64,000 nucleotides of DNA from an uncultured Ilyobacter sp. (GCF_963668085.1 NZ_OY764059.1:124001-188000); one strand, 5' to 3'; counted from the first letter of the stretch, positions 50,764 through 60,112 are shown. Translations and numbers: made by a program. The notes: generated from the sequence alone by a model not told the origin.

Positions 50764-50899
50764 TAAAAAAAGTCGCTTATATTTCATCAGAAAATAGACC
50801 TCCATTCGATGAAGGGATTTGCCAATAAAAGTAGAGCGACTTGGACATTTTAAGATAAAAAGGAGGGATGCTCCTTTTCAATAAAAATACCGTCATTTA
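50764..50899 (-). ncRNA. Candidate novel regulatory leader RNA, copy 1 (head of purine operon 1)
   Basis: Read on the minus strand it begins UAAAUGACGGU. A 10-bp hairpin UGAAAAGGAG/CUCCUUUUUA (loop CAUCC) follows, then a conserved linker (UUAAAAUGUCC), then a long terminator-like hairpin. Its outer stem AAGUCGCU/AGCGACUU encloses UUAUUGG/CUGAUGA and CCUUCAU/AUGGAGG, and it ends in U7. The second copy at 62722 keeps all helices while changing bases on both sides (GGAG/CUCC to AGAG/CUCU; UUGG/CUGA to UUAG/CUAA). Both copies lie just after a promoter and before a purine operon. Confidence 0.7.
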
Positions 50900-50905
50900 C
50901 TTTAA

Positions 50906-50934
50906 ACTATAGTTGTATTCTTTTGGATATACAA
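50906..50934 (-). promoter_or_regulatory. Promoter of purine operon 1
   Basis: On the minus strand TTGTAT (50934-50929), 17 bases, TATAGT (50911-50906). Transcription should start near 50899. Upstream sequence through about 51035 is shared with the second leader copy, including TAATAATAAATTATTATT-like blocks and TTATTCAAATAATA, a candidate activator site. Confidence 0.55.
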
Positions 50935-51049
50935 AAATAAAAATACTTAAATAAGTGATAATAATTTATTATTACAATAATTTTAACTTCTTATTTAGAT
51001 TTTTACAAATATATTATTTGAATAACAAGCATCATAGTTTTTATTGGCA

Positions 51050-51686
51050 TGTGATAAATTTAAACATATTTTTTTCTTTATAGTTATTTTTGTTTTTTGT
51101 ATCAAATAAAAATATTTTAATAAAAAATTATTAACGGGTGGTAAAATTTTTTTATTGTTCATTAGCGTTTTAGATCTTCTTTAAACTGTTCTCTTGAAAA
51201 CAAAGAACTTAAGTTGATACTTGAAATAATTTCTTATAAATTACTGAATTTACAAGAATATTAGAGTCAAAGGATTTTGTCACGAATGAAAATCAATATA
51301 AGGCAAAAAAATTAACACGAATAAGGACAAAAAATTTTGGCCACAGAGCATCATAAAAGTATATGTTGCACAGAGAAAAAGAGAGAGTTTCATATAGTGA
51401 AAATAAAAATATTTTAATTTTTAAACTACTTTCCCCTTTAAAAAATGCCGTTAAGAAATCATCTTGTGAAATCCACTTTCATTGAAATAAGGAGGTTTAC
51501 CGACTATATTTCAATAGAAAGTTAGTTCAGAAGTGATTTTAGGTATTTTTTAGGGGTGCCTTTTCTTTGGTTACTTTCTTTGGGCAAGCAAAGAAAGTAA
51601 CAGAAGCTTTTGGATAAATTCAATACTTTAATTTTAAATAAAAATTTTTAATTATTTTATCAGTAGTTTAAGCATTTAATAAAGGC
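51050..51686. other. Non-coding gap between purine operons 1 and 2
   Basis: No gene I can support. One perfect 13-bp stem-loop lies at 51570-51601 (GTTACTTTCTTTG / CAAAGAAAGTAAC), preceded by AGGGGTGCCTTTTCTTTG. It may terminate or cap the xanthine dehydrogenase operon that ends at 51687. The rest is AT-rich. Confidence 0.5.
51570..51601. terminator. Long perfect stem-loop after the xanthine dehydrogenase operon
   Basis: GTTACTTTCTTTG and CAAAGAAAGTAAC pair completely around GGCAAG or its complement. It lacks a T run on the minus strand, so it may protect the 3' end of the xdh transcript rather than terminate it. Confidence 0.5.
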
Positions 51687-52529
51687 TTAACAGAGACTTT
51701 TTAAAAAACTTTCCAACAATCTCAGTGCCACTTCTTTTCTATACTCTTTATCTGATCTTTGGTCGGTGATAGGTACTATTAAACTGGCATATTTATTGAT
51801 AATTGTGGATATTTTTTCTTCATCTAGTTTTTTATATGAAATAATTTTTTGTTCTATATGCTTATTTTTTACTATCGTTGGTGCCACAGCTCCAAAACTT
51901 AGTCTTATATCTTTAATCTCATTGTTATTTTCATCAACATCTGCCATTCCCATAAAAGAAAGCTTTGCAAGAGCAATAGAGTTTCTAGTCCCGACTTTTT
52001 TAAATAAAATTTTATTAAAGTTATTCAAAGGAAGGATTATTTTAGTTAAAATTTCATCACCTTCGATTATATTTCTTCCTGGTGAAGTTATAAAATCAGC
52101 AATATCAACTACTCTACTAGAACCTTTTTTTTCTAAAACCAAGCTACTTTCACAGGCATATAATAGTGGAAGTGAATCAGCAACTGGTGAAGAGTTACAG
52201 ATGTTTCCTCCCAGAGTTGCGGTATTTCTAATGGCTGGAGAGGCCATAGTTTCTACAACATCTTTGACATATCTAGGCACAATATCACTTTCCATTATTT
52301 CATCAATTGTTGCACAGGCACCGATATATAGGGTATTATCTTCAATGAAAATTTCTTTTAGTTCAGGAATATCTGCAATAAAAACAGTAGGCTTAGTGAT
52401 GTTCAAATCTCCTGTCCAAGATTTATTTTTTATCATAAGATCGCTGCCACCTGCAAACAAGAGAGAATCTCTTTTAGAAACAATTTCAAGGGCTTCGTCT
52501 AAAAATTTTGGGATATAAGTTTCTACCAT
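51687..52529 (-). CDS. xdhB: Xanthine dehydrogenase, FAD-binding subunit
   Basis: 280 aa. CO-dehydrogenase-flavoprotein fold with the FAD motif LLFAGGSDLMIKNKS and the second motif SPAIRNTATLGGNICNSSPVADSLP. It overlaps the Fe-S subunit gene by 7 bases. It passes electrons from the clusters to NAD. With the Mo and Fe-S subunits it makes a complete heterotrimeric xanthine dehydrogenase, separate from the fused Se-type enzyme of operon 1. Confidence 0.9.
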   Translation of the reverse strand: MVETYIPKFLDEALEIVSKRDSLLFAGGSDLMIKNKSWTGDLNITKPTVFIADIPELKEIFIEDNTLYIGACATIDEIMESDIVPRYVKDVVETMASPAIRNTATLGGNICNSSPVADSLPLLYACESSLVLEKKGSSRVVDIADFITSPGRNIIEGDEILTKIILPLNNFNKILFKKVGTRNSIALAKLSFMGMADVDENNNEIKDIRLSFGAVAPTIVKNKHIEQKIISYKKLDEEKISTIINKYASLIVPITDQRSDKEYRKEVALRLLESFLKSLC

Positions 52530-52999
52530 ATCTCTTTCCCCCTTTCTGCAGCCAATTCTATAGCTTCAATAATCATATTATAGCCAGTACATCTACAGAG
52601 ATTTCCAGATATTCCTTCCTTGATTTGCTCTAACGTAGGAGTCTTATATCTTCTAAAAAGAGCTTCGGCAGCCATCATCATTCCAGGAATACAGAAACCA
52701 CATTGTACTGCTCCGGCATCTTCAAAGGATTTTTTCAAGATACTGTATCTTTCGGTTTTTTCAAGCCCTTCGATAGTAACAATCTCTTTTCCCTCGATGT
52801 TTGCTACGGGAATCATGCATGAGTTAACAATTTTGTCATCTAGGATGATAGCACATGCACCACATTCTCCGTCGCCACAGCCCTCTTTTGTGGCAAATAG
52901 TCCGAACTCTTTTCTCAGTAAATCAAGAGTTCTCATTAGAGGATTAATCTCTATTTCTATCTCTTTATAGTTTAAAGTAAAGTTTATTTTCATTGTCAT
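52523..52999 (-). CDS. xdhC: Xanthine dehydrogenase, [2Fe-2S] subunit
   Basis: 158 aa. The plant-ferredoxin-type cluster motif is CGDGECGACAIILDD, and the second helical-domain cluster is [16 protein letters not shown] with GNLCRCTGYNMI. Length and order are standard for the small subunit of molybdenum hydroxylases. The symbol follows E. coli usage for the Fe-S subunit. It lies between the Mo and FAD subunit genes. Confidence 0.9.
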   Translation of the reverse strand: MTMKINFTLNYKEIEIEINPLMRTLDLLRKEFGLFATKEGCGDGECGACAIILDDKIVNSCMIPVANIEGKEIVTIEGLEKTERYSILKKSFEDAGAVQCGFCIPGMMMAAEALFRRYKTPTLEQIKEGISGNLCRCTGYNMIIEAIELAAERGKEIW

Positions 53000-53008
53000 A
53001 CACCTCGA

Positions 53009-55144
53009 TTATTTAACTAGTTTAATTAATTCTTCAGGTTTAACGGGAATTTTATTTATCTCCATGTCCAAGGCATTTGATACAGCCAGTGAATATGCAG
53101 GAGCAGTTCCTATAAGAGTGAGTTCTCCAAGCCCTTTTGCCCCATAAGGTCCGTGGATATATGGAACATTCATAAGTTCAGATGTAATTTTAGGTACATC
53201 TTTTGAAGTAGGAATTATATAATCTGTTATGCTCTTTTGCTGAATTTTACCCTTTTTAACTTCCATAACTTCCAATCCACCATAGCCGAGCCCTTGTATA
53301 ATTCCACCCTCTATTTGCCCTCGCACAACCATTTCATCGATAGCTTTTCCAATATCGTATATTGCCCAGATGTGGTCTACATCTGTTTGAAATGTAATGG
53401 GGTCAACACTTACCTCCACTACATTAACTCCCCATGAATATGAGTTATAAACATCACCGATAAAATTTTTACCGTCCCAGCTAAATCCTTCAGGTTGCTT
53501 GTAGTTTGTAATAACTATTTGTTCTTCGTTATTTATCCAGTTAGATTTTAATTCTTCACAGGCCTCTTGGACCAGTTTACCTACTACCATTATTGTTCTA
53601 GATGCTACTGTAGGACCTGAATCCATAGTATAATCTGTGTCAGGGTTATTGTAAGCGATAGATTCAATAGGAAGCTCGAGAGCTTTAGCTGCAATTTTTC
53701 TCATGGTAGTGTGGACACCCTGTCCCATCTCCACATTTGATAAAAGCAAATTTACTTTTCCATCACTAGATTTATGAAGTTTTACTTTTGCTTTGATGTG
53801 GTCTTGCTCACCGCTTCCTGTAAAACCTCCCCCATGGAAAAATATTGACATACCTATACCCTTTAGCTTTTCAGGATTAGTCTTGTTATGTTTGGCAAAC
53901 TCAGCTTTCTTTTTTCTAAATTTACTCAATTCATCAATTCTTTCTACTATTTCAGGCAAAATAATAGGGTCTCTCATAATACCATTTGTTGATGACCTAT
54001 CATTTTGTTTCATTAAATTATTTAGTTTGAAATCTAAAGCATCAATTCCAAGCTCTTTTGCACATTTTTCCATGTGAGTTTCCAGTGCAAATAATGATTG
54101 CGGTGCTCCAAATCCTCTAAATGCTCCGCTAGGAACTGTGTTTGTGGCTACTGCCCGTCCTCTTACAAAGACATGCTCGACATTATAGGCACCAATTGCT
54201 GCAAATATTGATCTTTGGAGAACAATTGTAGATAGTGTAAGATATGCCCCTCCGTCAAGTTTTATATCAGCTTCCATACCGATAACTTTGTGATTTTCAT
54301 CAATATATGAAGTTAAATGAATAAGTGAAGGATGCCTCTTAGGAGTAACCTCCACATCTTCTTCTCTGTCAAAAATAAGCTGTACAGGCTGCTTAGCCTT
54401 ATATGCAGCTACAGCTACATGCCCTGCAATTAATGAAGGGTAATCCTCTTTCCCACCAAAAGCCCCTCCTGTAGTGGATTGGACAATTCGGACATTTTCA
54501 GGCTCAAAGCCCATACATTGCTCAACTGCACCTTTTACATAATACGGACACTGCATAGAGCCGTGTACTTCGACTTTACCGTCATTATAAATACCTACAA
54601 CTCCCTGTGGCTCTAGATACATCTGTTCTTGATAACCAGTTCTATATTCACCGCTTATAATGTACTTAGCTTTAGATTTTATCTCTTCCAAGCTATTTTT
54701 AGAGTAATGATAATCGGCAAAGCAGTTGTCCTCTCCAAATAATGGTTTTGAAGTTTTCAAACCATCTTCGATGGTGTAAACTGCTTCTAAATCTTCGTAT
54801 TCAATCTCTATTTGTGATATCAAATTTAGGATTTTTTCTTTAGACTCGCCTATAATCAAGGCAATAGGTTCACCGATATAATTTACAACGCCATCAGCAA
54901 AAAATGGCTGGTCGTTTTCTACTACTTTCACTTTATTTAATCCAGGAACATCATTTTTATCAACTGTGAAATAACCTTCAGGAAGTTTGGGATACTTTAT
55001 TGATCTTATTTTCGCTCTTACCCTATCTGAACGGACTGTTTTTGCAAAGAGCATATTTTCAAATTCTATATCCCCTATATATTTTGATTTCCCCAGCAGT
55101 TTATCCTCTGCATCAATTCTGATAATTTTTTTGCTTATATCCAT
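53009..55144 (-). CDS. xdhA: Xanthine dehydrogenase, molybdenum-binding subunit
   Basis: 711 aa from the ATG at 55144, preceded by GCGGGGGGATA; the frame opens upstream at a TTG at 55165. Molybdopterin motifs are TTGGAFGGKEDYPS, PSGAFRGFGAPQS, and the C-terminal GPYGAKGLGELTL with the catalytic Glu. EVTPKRHPS and MGQGVHTTMRKIA also fit the xanthine dehydrogenase branch. It hydroxylates purines at carbon with water as the oxygen source. MocA, the cofactor cytidylyltransferase, is encoded just upstream. Confidence 0.9.
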   Translation of the reverse strand: MDISKKIIRIDAEDKLLGKSKYIGDIEFENMLFAKTVRSDRVRAKIRSIKYPKLPEGYFTVDKNDVPGLNKVKVVENDQPFFADGVVNYIGEPIALIIGESKEKILNLISQIEIEYEDLEAVYTIEDGLKTSKPLFGEDNCFADYHYSKNSLEEIKSKAKYIISGEYRTGYQEQMYLEPQGVVGIYNDGKVEVHGSMQCPYYVKGAVEQCMGFEPENVRIVQSTTGGAFGGKEDYPSLIAGHVAVAAYKAKQPVQLIFDREEDVEVTPKRHPSLIHLTSYIDENHKVIGMEADIKLDGGAYLTLSTIVLQRSIFAAIGAYNVEHVFVRGRAVATNTVPSGAFRGFGAPQSLFALETHMEKCAKELGIDALDFKLNNLMKQNDRSSTNGIMRDPIILPEIVERIDELSKFRKKKAEFAKHNKTNPEKLKGIGMSIFFHGGGFTGSGEQDHIKAKVKLHKSSDGKVNLLLSNVEMGQGVHTTMRKIAAKALELPIESIAYNNPDTDYTMDSGPTVASRTIMVVGKLVQEACEELKSNWINNEEQIVITNYKQPEGFSWDGKNFIGDVYNSYSWGVNVVEVSVDPITFQTDVDHIWAIYDIGKAIDEMVVRGQIEGGIIQGLGYGGLEVMEVKKGKIQQKSITDYIIPTSKDVPKITSELMNVPYIHGPYGAKGLGELTLIGTAPAYSLAVSNALDMEINKIPVKPEELIKLVK

Positions 55145-55198
55145 ATTTATCCCCCCGCTTTCCAATGCACAATTTTATTTTATGGATAGGAATAATAA

Positions 55199-55804
55199 TT
55201 ACATATTTAATAATTCTTTGTAATCTTCCATTGTATCTAAATCTTTTAGTATTGCTTTATCTTCAACTTTTACATGTGTTTGTTTTCTCTTATATAGAAA
55301 TTCTCTTAAATTGCCATAATCAGTAAGGTTGTTTTTAGTTAATAATTTTTTCTTTAAAATAATTGGATGTCCATTTCTAAAATAATCTTTTTCTTTATAA
55401 ATTGGGATTATTATGTTTTCAGAAGCTTCGTGTTGTGAAATATCAATGAGTCTTTTATAAACTTCCTGCCTTACTGCAGGATAGTCACCAGGTGTAAATA
55501 TTATGTTCTCCCAGTTTGTTTCCTCAAGGGCACGATTAAACCCTTTTAAAACCGAGGAATACATTCCGTCTTTATAATTTTCATTAAAAATAAGTTCAAC
55601 AAAATCATATTTGTCTGATAGGAAGTTTAACCTTTCTATTTTATAACCTCCAACCACTATAATTTTAGAGCAATATTTTGACATTTTAATTATGGTATTT
55701 TCGATTACAGTATTTTCTCCGAATTTCAAAGTCATTTTGAATGTTTCGGCTCTGCTAGAAAATCCAGCAGCTAAAATAACACCAATAAATTTTTTATTAT
55801 CCAT
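55199..55804 (-). CDS. mocA: MocA-type molybdenum cofactor cytidylyltransferase
   Basis: 201 aa from the ATG at 55804 (a GTG at 55813 also opens the frame). The nucleotidyltransferase start GVILAAGFSSRAETFKMTLKFGENTVIENTI has the glycine-rich loop and lysine of MobA/MocA proteins. The EGD-like TPGDYPAVR (usually the metal Asp) and NGHPIIL follow. It makes the CMP form of the molybdopterin cofactor for hydroxylases of the xanthine dehydrogenase family. It sits directly before xdhA. YgfJ in E. coli purine clusters is the same type. Confidence 0.85.
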   Translation of the reverse strand: MDNKKFIGVILAAGFSSRAETFKMTLKFGENTVIENTIIKMSKYCSKIIVVGGYKIERLNFLSDKYDFVELIFNENYKDGMYSSVLKGFNRALEETNWENIIFTPGDYPAVRQEVYKRLIDISQHEASENIIIPIYKEKDYFRNGHPIILKKKLLTKNNLTDYGNLREFLYKRKQTHVKVEDKAILKDLDTMEDYKELLNM

Positions 55805-55889
55805 ATAAATCACTTCGCTTCTAAATTAAATGATTTTGAGTTTTAAGAGAAAATTTTGATTTTTTAGGCTTAATAAATGTTTAAATATA

Positions 55890-55912
55890 GGGGACGTATT
55901 GATATACGTCCC
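55890..55912 (-). terminator. Hairpin between ABC permease and mocA
   Basis: GGGGACGTAT / ATACGTCCCC is a perfect 10-bp stem with a 4-base loop. On the minus strand it is followed by TATATTT. It may partially separate the transporter genes from mocA-xdh. Confidence 0.6.
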
Positions 55913-55926
55913 CAAAATTGAATTTA

Positions 55927-56853
55927 TTATAATCTTGATTCTCTATTGTATGGGATTCCCAAGTCGGCAGGCTTTACATGTTTTGACTTTGATGAAAATG
56001 CCAAGACAACAATTACCAAAACATAAGGAATCATTACAGCCAGCTCATAAGGAAAATCTATACCATAAACCTGTAGAGAACGCTGTAATGCATGAGCTAA
56101 ACTAAATAATAAGGCACCAAACATAACTCCTTTTGGTTTCCATTTACCGAAATAAACTAATGCAACAGCAATAAATCCTCGACCTGCTGTAATATTGTCT
56201 GTGAATATCTGTGTTTGACAAAGGGTAATATATGCTCCTCCAAGTCCGGCCATGATTCCACCGAGAATAACACACTGATATCTAATTGCGTTAACATTTA
56301 TACCGACAGTATCAGCAGCCCGTGGTTTGGTACCTACAGCCCTTACTTTTAGTCCCCAGGCCGTTTTATTTAGAGCGTACCAGCTAATAGGAACTAATGC
56401 AAATCCTATATAAACCATAATATTGTGTTTGAAAAACAGATCTCCAAGAATAGGGAGCTTACTTAAAAAAGGGACATTAAGTGCCTGAACTCCATCTATT
56501 GTAGTTATTGCTCCCAAATAAATTCTAAAAAACGTACTTGCTAGTCCCCATCCAAATAGGTGCAGACCGATACCTGCGATTCCTTGGACAACTCGGAGTG
56601 TTACCGCAAGGTAAGCGTAGATAGCTCCCATGAGTCCTCCTGCAATCATGGCCATGATAAACCCTAAAAATGAACTTCCTGTTTTTAGCTCAGTAAAGAA
56701 TGCAAAGAATGCACCTACCATCATTATTCCCTCTACTCCAAGGTTGAAAACTCCTGATTTTTGTCCAAACATCTCTCCTAGTCCGGCAATCATATAAGGT
56801 ATACACAGCATTATACCTGCCGAAATAATTCCAACGATAAATTCAACGACCAT
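55927..56853 (-). CDS. BMP-type nucleoside/purine ABC transporter, permease
   Basis: 308 aa, about nine hydrophobic segments. It is a YufQ/NupC-type permease of the binding-protein-dependent family (GLGEMFGQKSGVFNLGVEGIMMVGAF, then AVGTKPRAADTVGINV). The start follows the stop of the second permease with no gap. With the substrate-binding lipoprotein (60182) and the double ATPase (58091) it forms a purine or nucleoside importer, in agreement with the purine-degrading neighbours. Confidence 0.9.
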   Translation of the reverse strand: MVVEFIVGIISAGIMLCIPYMIAGLGEMFGQKSGVFNLGVEGIMMVGAFFAFFTELKTGSSFLGFIMAMIAGGLMGAIYAYLAVTLRVVQGIAGIGLHLFGWGLASTFFRIYLGAITTIDGVQALNVPFLSKLPILGDLFFKHNIMVYIGFALVPISWYALNKTAWGLKVRAVGTKPRAADTVGINVNAIRYQCVILGGIMAGLGGAYITLCQTQIFTDNITAGRGFIAVALVYFGKWKPKGVMFGALLFSLAHALQRSLQVYGIDFPYELAVMIPYVLVIVVLAFSSKSKHVKPADLGIPYNRESRL

Positions 56854-58008
56854 CTATACCTCCTCCGTTTCCAATGTATCTGTCTTGGTATTGTTTTCTA
56901 TTTTATCTTTCTTTTGAAAGAAAATTTTTTTTAGAATTTTTTCTTTGATTTTCTTATCTGTCAAAAAAATTCTTGTTGATACGATAGCCAATATTATAAG
57001 TCCTTGAATTGCAAGAACTATTGCCGATGGCACCTCAACAGCTCTCTGCATCATATCGGCCCCGAGAATCAACAGACCGAATAGTGCAGATGCTGGAATT
57101 ATTCCAAGTGGATGTAGTCCTCCGAATAAAGCGACGACAATTCCACTGAATCCGTAACCTGCTGATAAACCTTCTAATCCTCTATGATGTACTCCCAAGG
57201 CTTCAACTGCTCCTGCCATTCCACAGAAACCACCTGAAATCATAATTGCCATTACAAGATAAAGTTTTACATTCATCCCTGCATAATTAGCGGCTTTTGC
57301 CTCAGCTCCTACAGCTCTTAATTTATAGCCAAGGGTTGTTTTCCATAGCATTATATAAATTAAAACTGATAAGACTATTGCAATTATAATTCCTGTATGC
57401 AACCTTGTGCCTTTAATAAGTTTTCCAAGCCATGCAGTTTTAGTCAAAAGTTCAGTTTGAGCTATACCTGTACCACTTGCTATCTCTTTAGGGTCAATTA
57501 ACGGACCTCTAATTAAGAAGACATAAATCTGAGCAGCAATATAGTTGAGCATAACGGTACTCAGTATTTCATTTACCTGCAAATAAGCCTTCATATATCC
57601 GGCAATCCCTGCCCAAAGAGCTCCTCCGATAAAGCTGGCAATAAATGCAGAGGGGATAAGTACTGATCTAGGTAAGTCTTTGAAAATTAGAGTGAAAGCT
57701 ATTCCTGCAGCAGCTCCCATCATTATCTGACCTTCTCCACCTATGTTCAGGATACCACTTCGGAATGCCACTGATATTCCAACTCCTACAAACATCAGTG
57801 GTGCAGCACGGACAAGCATCTCAGTTATACCGAATTTATTTCCAAGAGGTTTTGTGAACATTACTGCATATGCCTCAAATGGATTTGCACCAGCCATTAA
57901 AAATAGAATTCCTCCCAGAAAAAGTGCAATAAATATAGCAGTCACAACTATTCCTAATTTGTAGCATGTATCGATATAGTGTTTATTTTTAATATTTTTA
58001 TTTTCCAT
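56854..58008 (-). CDS. BMP-type nucleoside/purine ABC transporter, permease
   Basis: 384 aa from the ATG at 58008, which has AAAGGCGGC upstream; the frame is open to 58047. It is a YufP-type permease: eight to ten hydrophobic segments and the family motif FRSGILNIGGEGQIMMGAAAG, plus RAVGAEAKAANYAGMNV. The lysine-rich C-terminal tail is probably cytoplasmic. It is the larger of two permeases of one importer. Confidence 0.9.
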   Translation of the reverse strand: MENKNIKNKHYIDTCYKLGIVVTAIFIALFLGGILFLMAGANPFEAYAVMFTKPLGNKFGITEMLVRAAPLMFVGVGISVAFRSGILNIGGEGQIMMGAAAGIAFTLIFKDLPRSVLIPSAFIASFIGGALWAGIAGYMKAYLQVNEILSTVMLNYIAAQIYVFLIRGPLIDPKEIASGTGIAQTELLTKTAWLGKLIKGTRLHTGIIIAIVLSVLIYIMLWKTTLGYKLRAVGAEAKAANYAGMNVKLYLVMAIMISGGFCGMAGAVEALGVHHRGLEGLSAGYGFSGIVVALFGGLHPLGIIPASALFGLLILGADMMQRAVEVPSAIVLAIQGLIILAIVSTRIFLTDKKIKEKILKKIFFQKKDKIENNTKTDTLETEEV

Positions 58009-58090
58009 TTTATATTGCCGCCTTTCTAAAAATATAAAACCATTCATTTGGTTTTAAAATATGTAAAAATTAAATTAAAAATTTATCTTT

Positions 58091-59608
58091 TTACGAAGAT
58101 ACCCCTGCCATTAGTAGTCCAAGTTTTGATTTTGTAACATCTTTTTTGGATAAAACATCTAAGATTTTACCCTCATAAATAACTGCTATTTTGTCGCAGA
58201 TATTTATAAGCTCATCTAACTCTTCTGAGATAACCATAATTGCCATATTTCTGTCTCTGGCTTCAAGAAGCTGATTGTGTACATATTCCGCAGCCCCTAT
58301 ATCAAGTCCTCTTATTGGATAAGCTGCAACTAACATTTTAGGATCTCTTGTTATCTCTCTGGCAAATATTACTTTCTGTATATTCCCTCCTGATAAGGTA
58401 CCGCATGCAGTATCAATGTCAGGACATTTTATGTTAAATTTTTCTACAAGTCTTTTAGCATTTCCAATAATTCGCTTACGGTTTAAAAAACTAAATTTCG
58501 AAAAACTGTCTTTGAAATAATCTTTCATGATTAAATTTTCTTTGATACTAAAACTAGGAATTATTCCCTCGTGATTTCTATCTTCAGGAATATACCCCAT
58601 ATGTTTTTTTATAATTTTCTGTGCTGATAAGTTGGTGATATCCTCATCTTTAAATATTATGTTTCCATTTTTTACTTTTCTAATTCCGTTGATTACTTCA
58701 GCAAGCTCTTTTTGACCATTTCCAGAAACACCTGCTATTCCAACTATTTCACCTTCTCTGATAGTTAGAGAAACTCCATTTAGTGCAAAGGTACCTCTGT
58801 CTCCTTTTGCCCAAACGTCTTTTAATTCAAGAACAGCCTTTCCAAAGTTTTCTTTTTCTTCACTTACATGAATATGAATATCATGACCTGCCATTTTAGC
58901 AGCTAGTTCTTCTTGAGAATGATCATCTGTTGCACCGTTATAAACCAGCTTACCATTTCTAAGAACAGCTACTTTGTGAGTTACACTTTTAACTTCATTT
59001 AGTTTATGACTTATAAATATAATTGAACATCCTTCTTCGGCCATTTTTCTCAACAAAATAAGAAGTTCATCTGTTTCCTGTGGTGTTAGTGCAGCAGTCG
59101 GTTCATCTAATATCAGTAGACTGGCACCAAGGCAAAGAGTTTTTACAAGTTCGACTCTTTGCTGTTCGCCGACACTTAGTTGCCAAACATAGGCATCAGG
59201 ATTAACAGAAAGATCATATTTATTTGTTATCTCTTTTATTTTTTCTCGGATTTCTTCCAAGTCTAGCTTGATTGTATTTGTATTTCTGATTCCAAGTGCG
59301 ATGTTTTCCAAAACGGTAAGGTTCGGAACAAGCATGAAATGCTGATGCACCATACCAATTCCCAGTTTAAATGCAGCTTTTGGAGAATTAATTTTAACTT
59401 CTTTATCATTGATTCGAACGACACCTTCATCTTGGTGATAAAGTCCATAGAGGATATTCATAAGAGTAGTTTTTCCTGCACCATTCTCTCCTAATAAAGC
59501 TAGAATTTCACCTTGTTTTAATTCGATGCTGACATTATCGCAGGCTAAAACTCCCGGAAATCTTTTGGTTATATTTTTCATTTCTAATTGCTTGATACTT
59601 TCTCTCAT
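58091..59608 (-). CDS. BMP-type nucleoside/purine ABC transporter, double ATPase
   Basis: 505 aa with two ABC modules. The first has Walker A GENGAGKTTL, signature LSVGEQQRVEL and Walker B LLILDEPTAALT, and is complete. The second has a degenerate Walker A region (GVSGNGQKEL), signature LSGGNIQKVIFAREI and MLVAAYPIRGLD. This asymmetry is normal for the RbsA/YufO type. It powers purine or nucleoside uptake with the adjacent permeases. Confidence 0.92.
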   Translation of the reverse strand: MRESIKQLEMKNITKRFPGVLACDNVSIELKQGEILALLGENGAGKTTLMNILYGLYHQDEGVVRINDKEVKINSPKAAFKLGIGMVHQHFMLVPNLTVLENIALGIRNTNTIKLDLEEIREKIKEITNKYDLSVNPDAYVWQLSVGEQQRVELVKTLCLGASLLILDEPTAALTPQETDELLILLRKMAEEGCSIIFISHKLNEVKSVTHKVAVLRNGKLVYNGATDDHSQEELAAKMAGHDIHIHVSEEKENFGKAVLELKDVWAKGDRGTFALNGVSLTIREGEIVGIAGVSGNGQKELAEVINGIRKVKNGNIIFKDEDITNLSAQKIIKKHMGYIPEDRNHEGIIPSFSIKENLIMKDYFKDSFSKFSFLNRKRIIGNAKRLVEKFNIKCPDIDTACGTLSGGNIQKVIFAREITRDPKMLVAAYPIRGLDIGAAEYVHNQLLEARDRNMAIMVISEELDELINICDKIAVIYEGKILDVLSKKDVTKSKLGLLMAGVSS

Positions 59609-59632
59609 GTGTTTCCTCCTGTTAATTTAAAA

Positions 59633-60112
59633 TTAATCCCAAAATCCTATATGTGGTTTAACAATTGCCTGTTCTAGTTCAGGTGAGGCTATAGGACCTG
59701 TTACTTTGATATTTTTTTGTCCCTTTGCAATAATTTCTCTACAAGGAACATCAAAAGTCGGATTTTTTTCATTACTTCCTGTCAGTTCTAAAAGTTTTTT
59801 TTCACTAATCCCATAGACAACATTTCCTATGTTAGCCCAATAAATGGCACCGGTACACATACAGCAAGGCTCTGCCGTTGTATATAAGGTAGTTTCCCAT
59901 AGAAACTCCTTAGAATATTTTTTTCCTGCCAATTTAGCAACTGTAGTTTCAGCATGTCCAGTAATATCTTTTTCAGTTACTTCGATATTTCCCGATTCTA
60001 TTAAAATATTTCCCTCTTTATCAACAAGAAGTGCCCCAAAGGGGTTATTTCCACTAGCAACTGACTCTTCTGAAATTTCTATACATCTTCTTAAATATTT
60101 TTCATGATCCAT
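59633..60112 (-). CDS. guaD: Guanine deaminase, CDA type
   Basis: 159 aa. The cytidine-deaminase-like zinc site is complete: His-Ala-Glu in GHAETTVAKLAG and Pro-Cys-x-x-Cys in TAEPCCMCTGAIYWA. NNPFGALLVD precedes it and the C-terminal IGFWD resembles Bacillus GuaD, which closes its active site with the C-terminal tail. It converts guanine to xanthine, feeding the xanthine dehydrogenases. Its place inside the importer operon fits. It could compensate for the broken amidohydrolase-type guanine deaminase upstream. Confidence 0.88.
   Translation of the reverse strand: MDHEKYLRRCIEISEESVASGNNPFGALLVDKEGNILIESGNIEVTEKDITGHAETTVAKLAGKKYSKEFLWETTLYTTAEPCCMCTGAIYWANIGNVVYGISEKKLLELTGSNEKNPTFDVPCREIIAKGQKNIKVTGPIASPELEQAIVKPHIGFWD

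Noticed and set aside
50761..50900. Leader copy read on the plus strand as a terminator for something upstream
   Set aside because: No gene on the plus strand ends nearby. The U-tract, promoter and conserved order all fit the minus strand.
51766..52518. 250-codon open frame antisense to the FAD subunit gene
   Set aside because: Mirror of a strongly supported xdhB gene; hydrophobic low-complexity composition typical of antisense frames.
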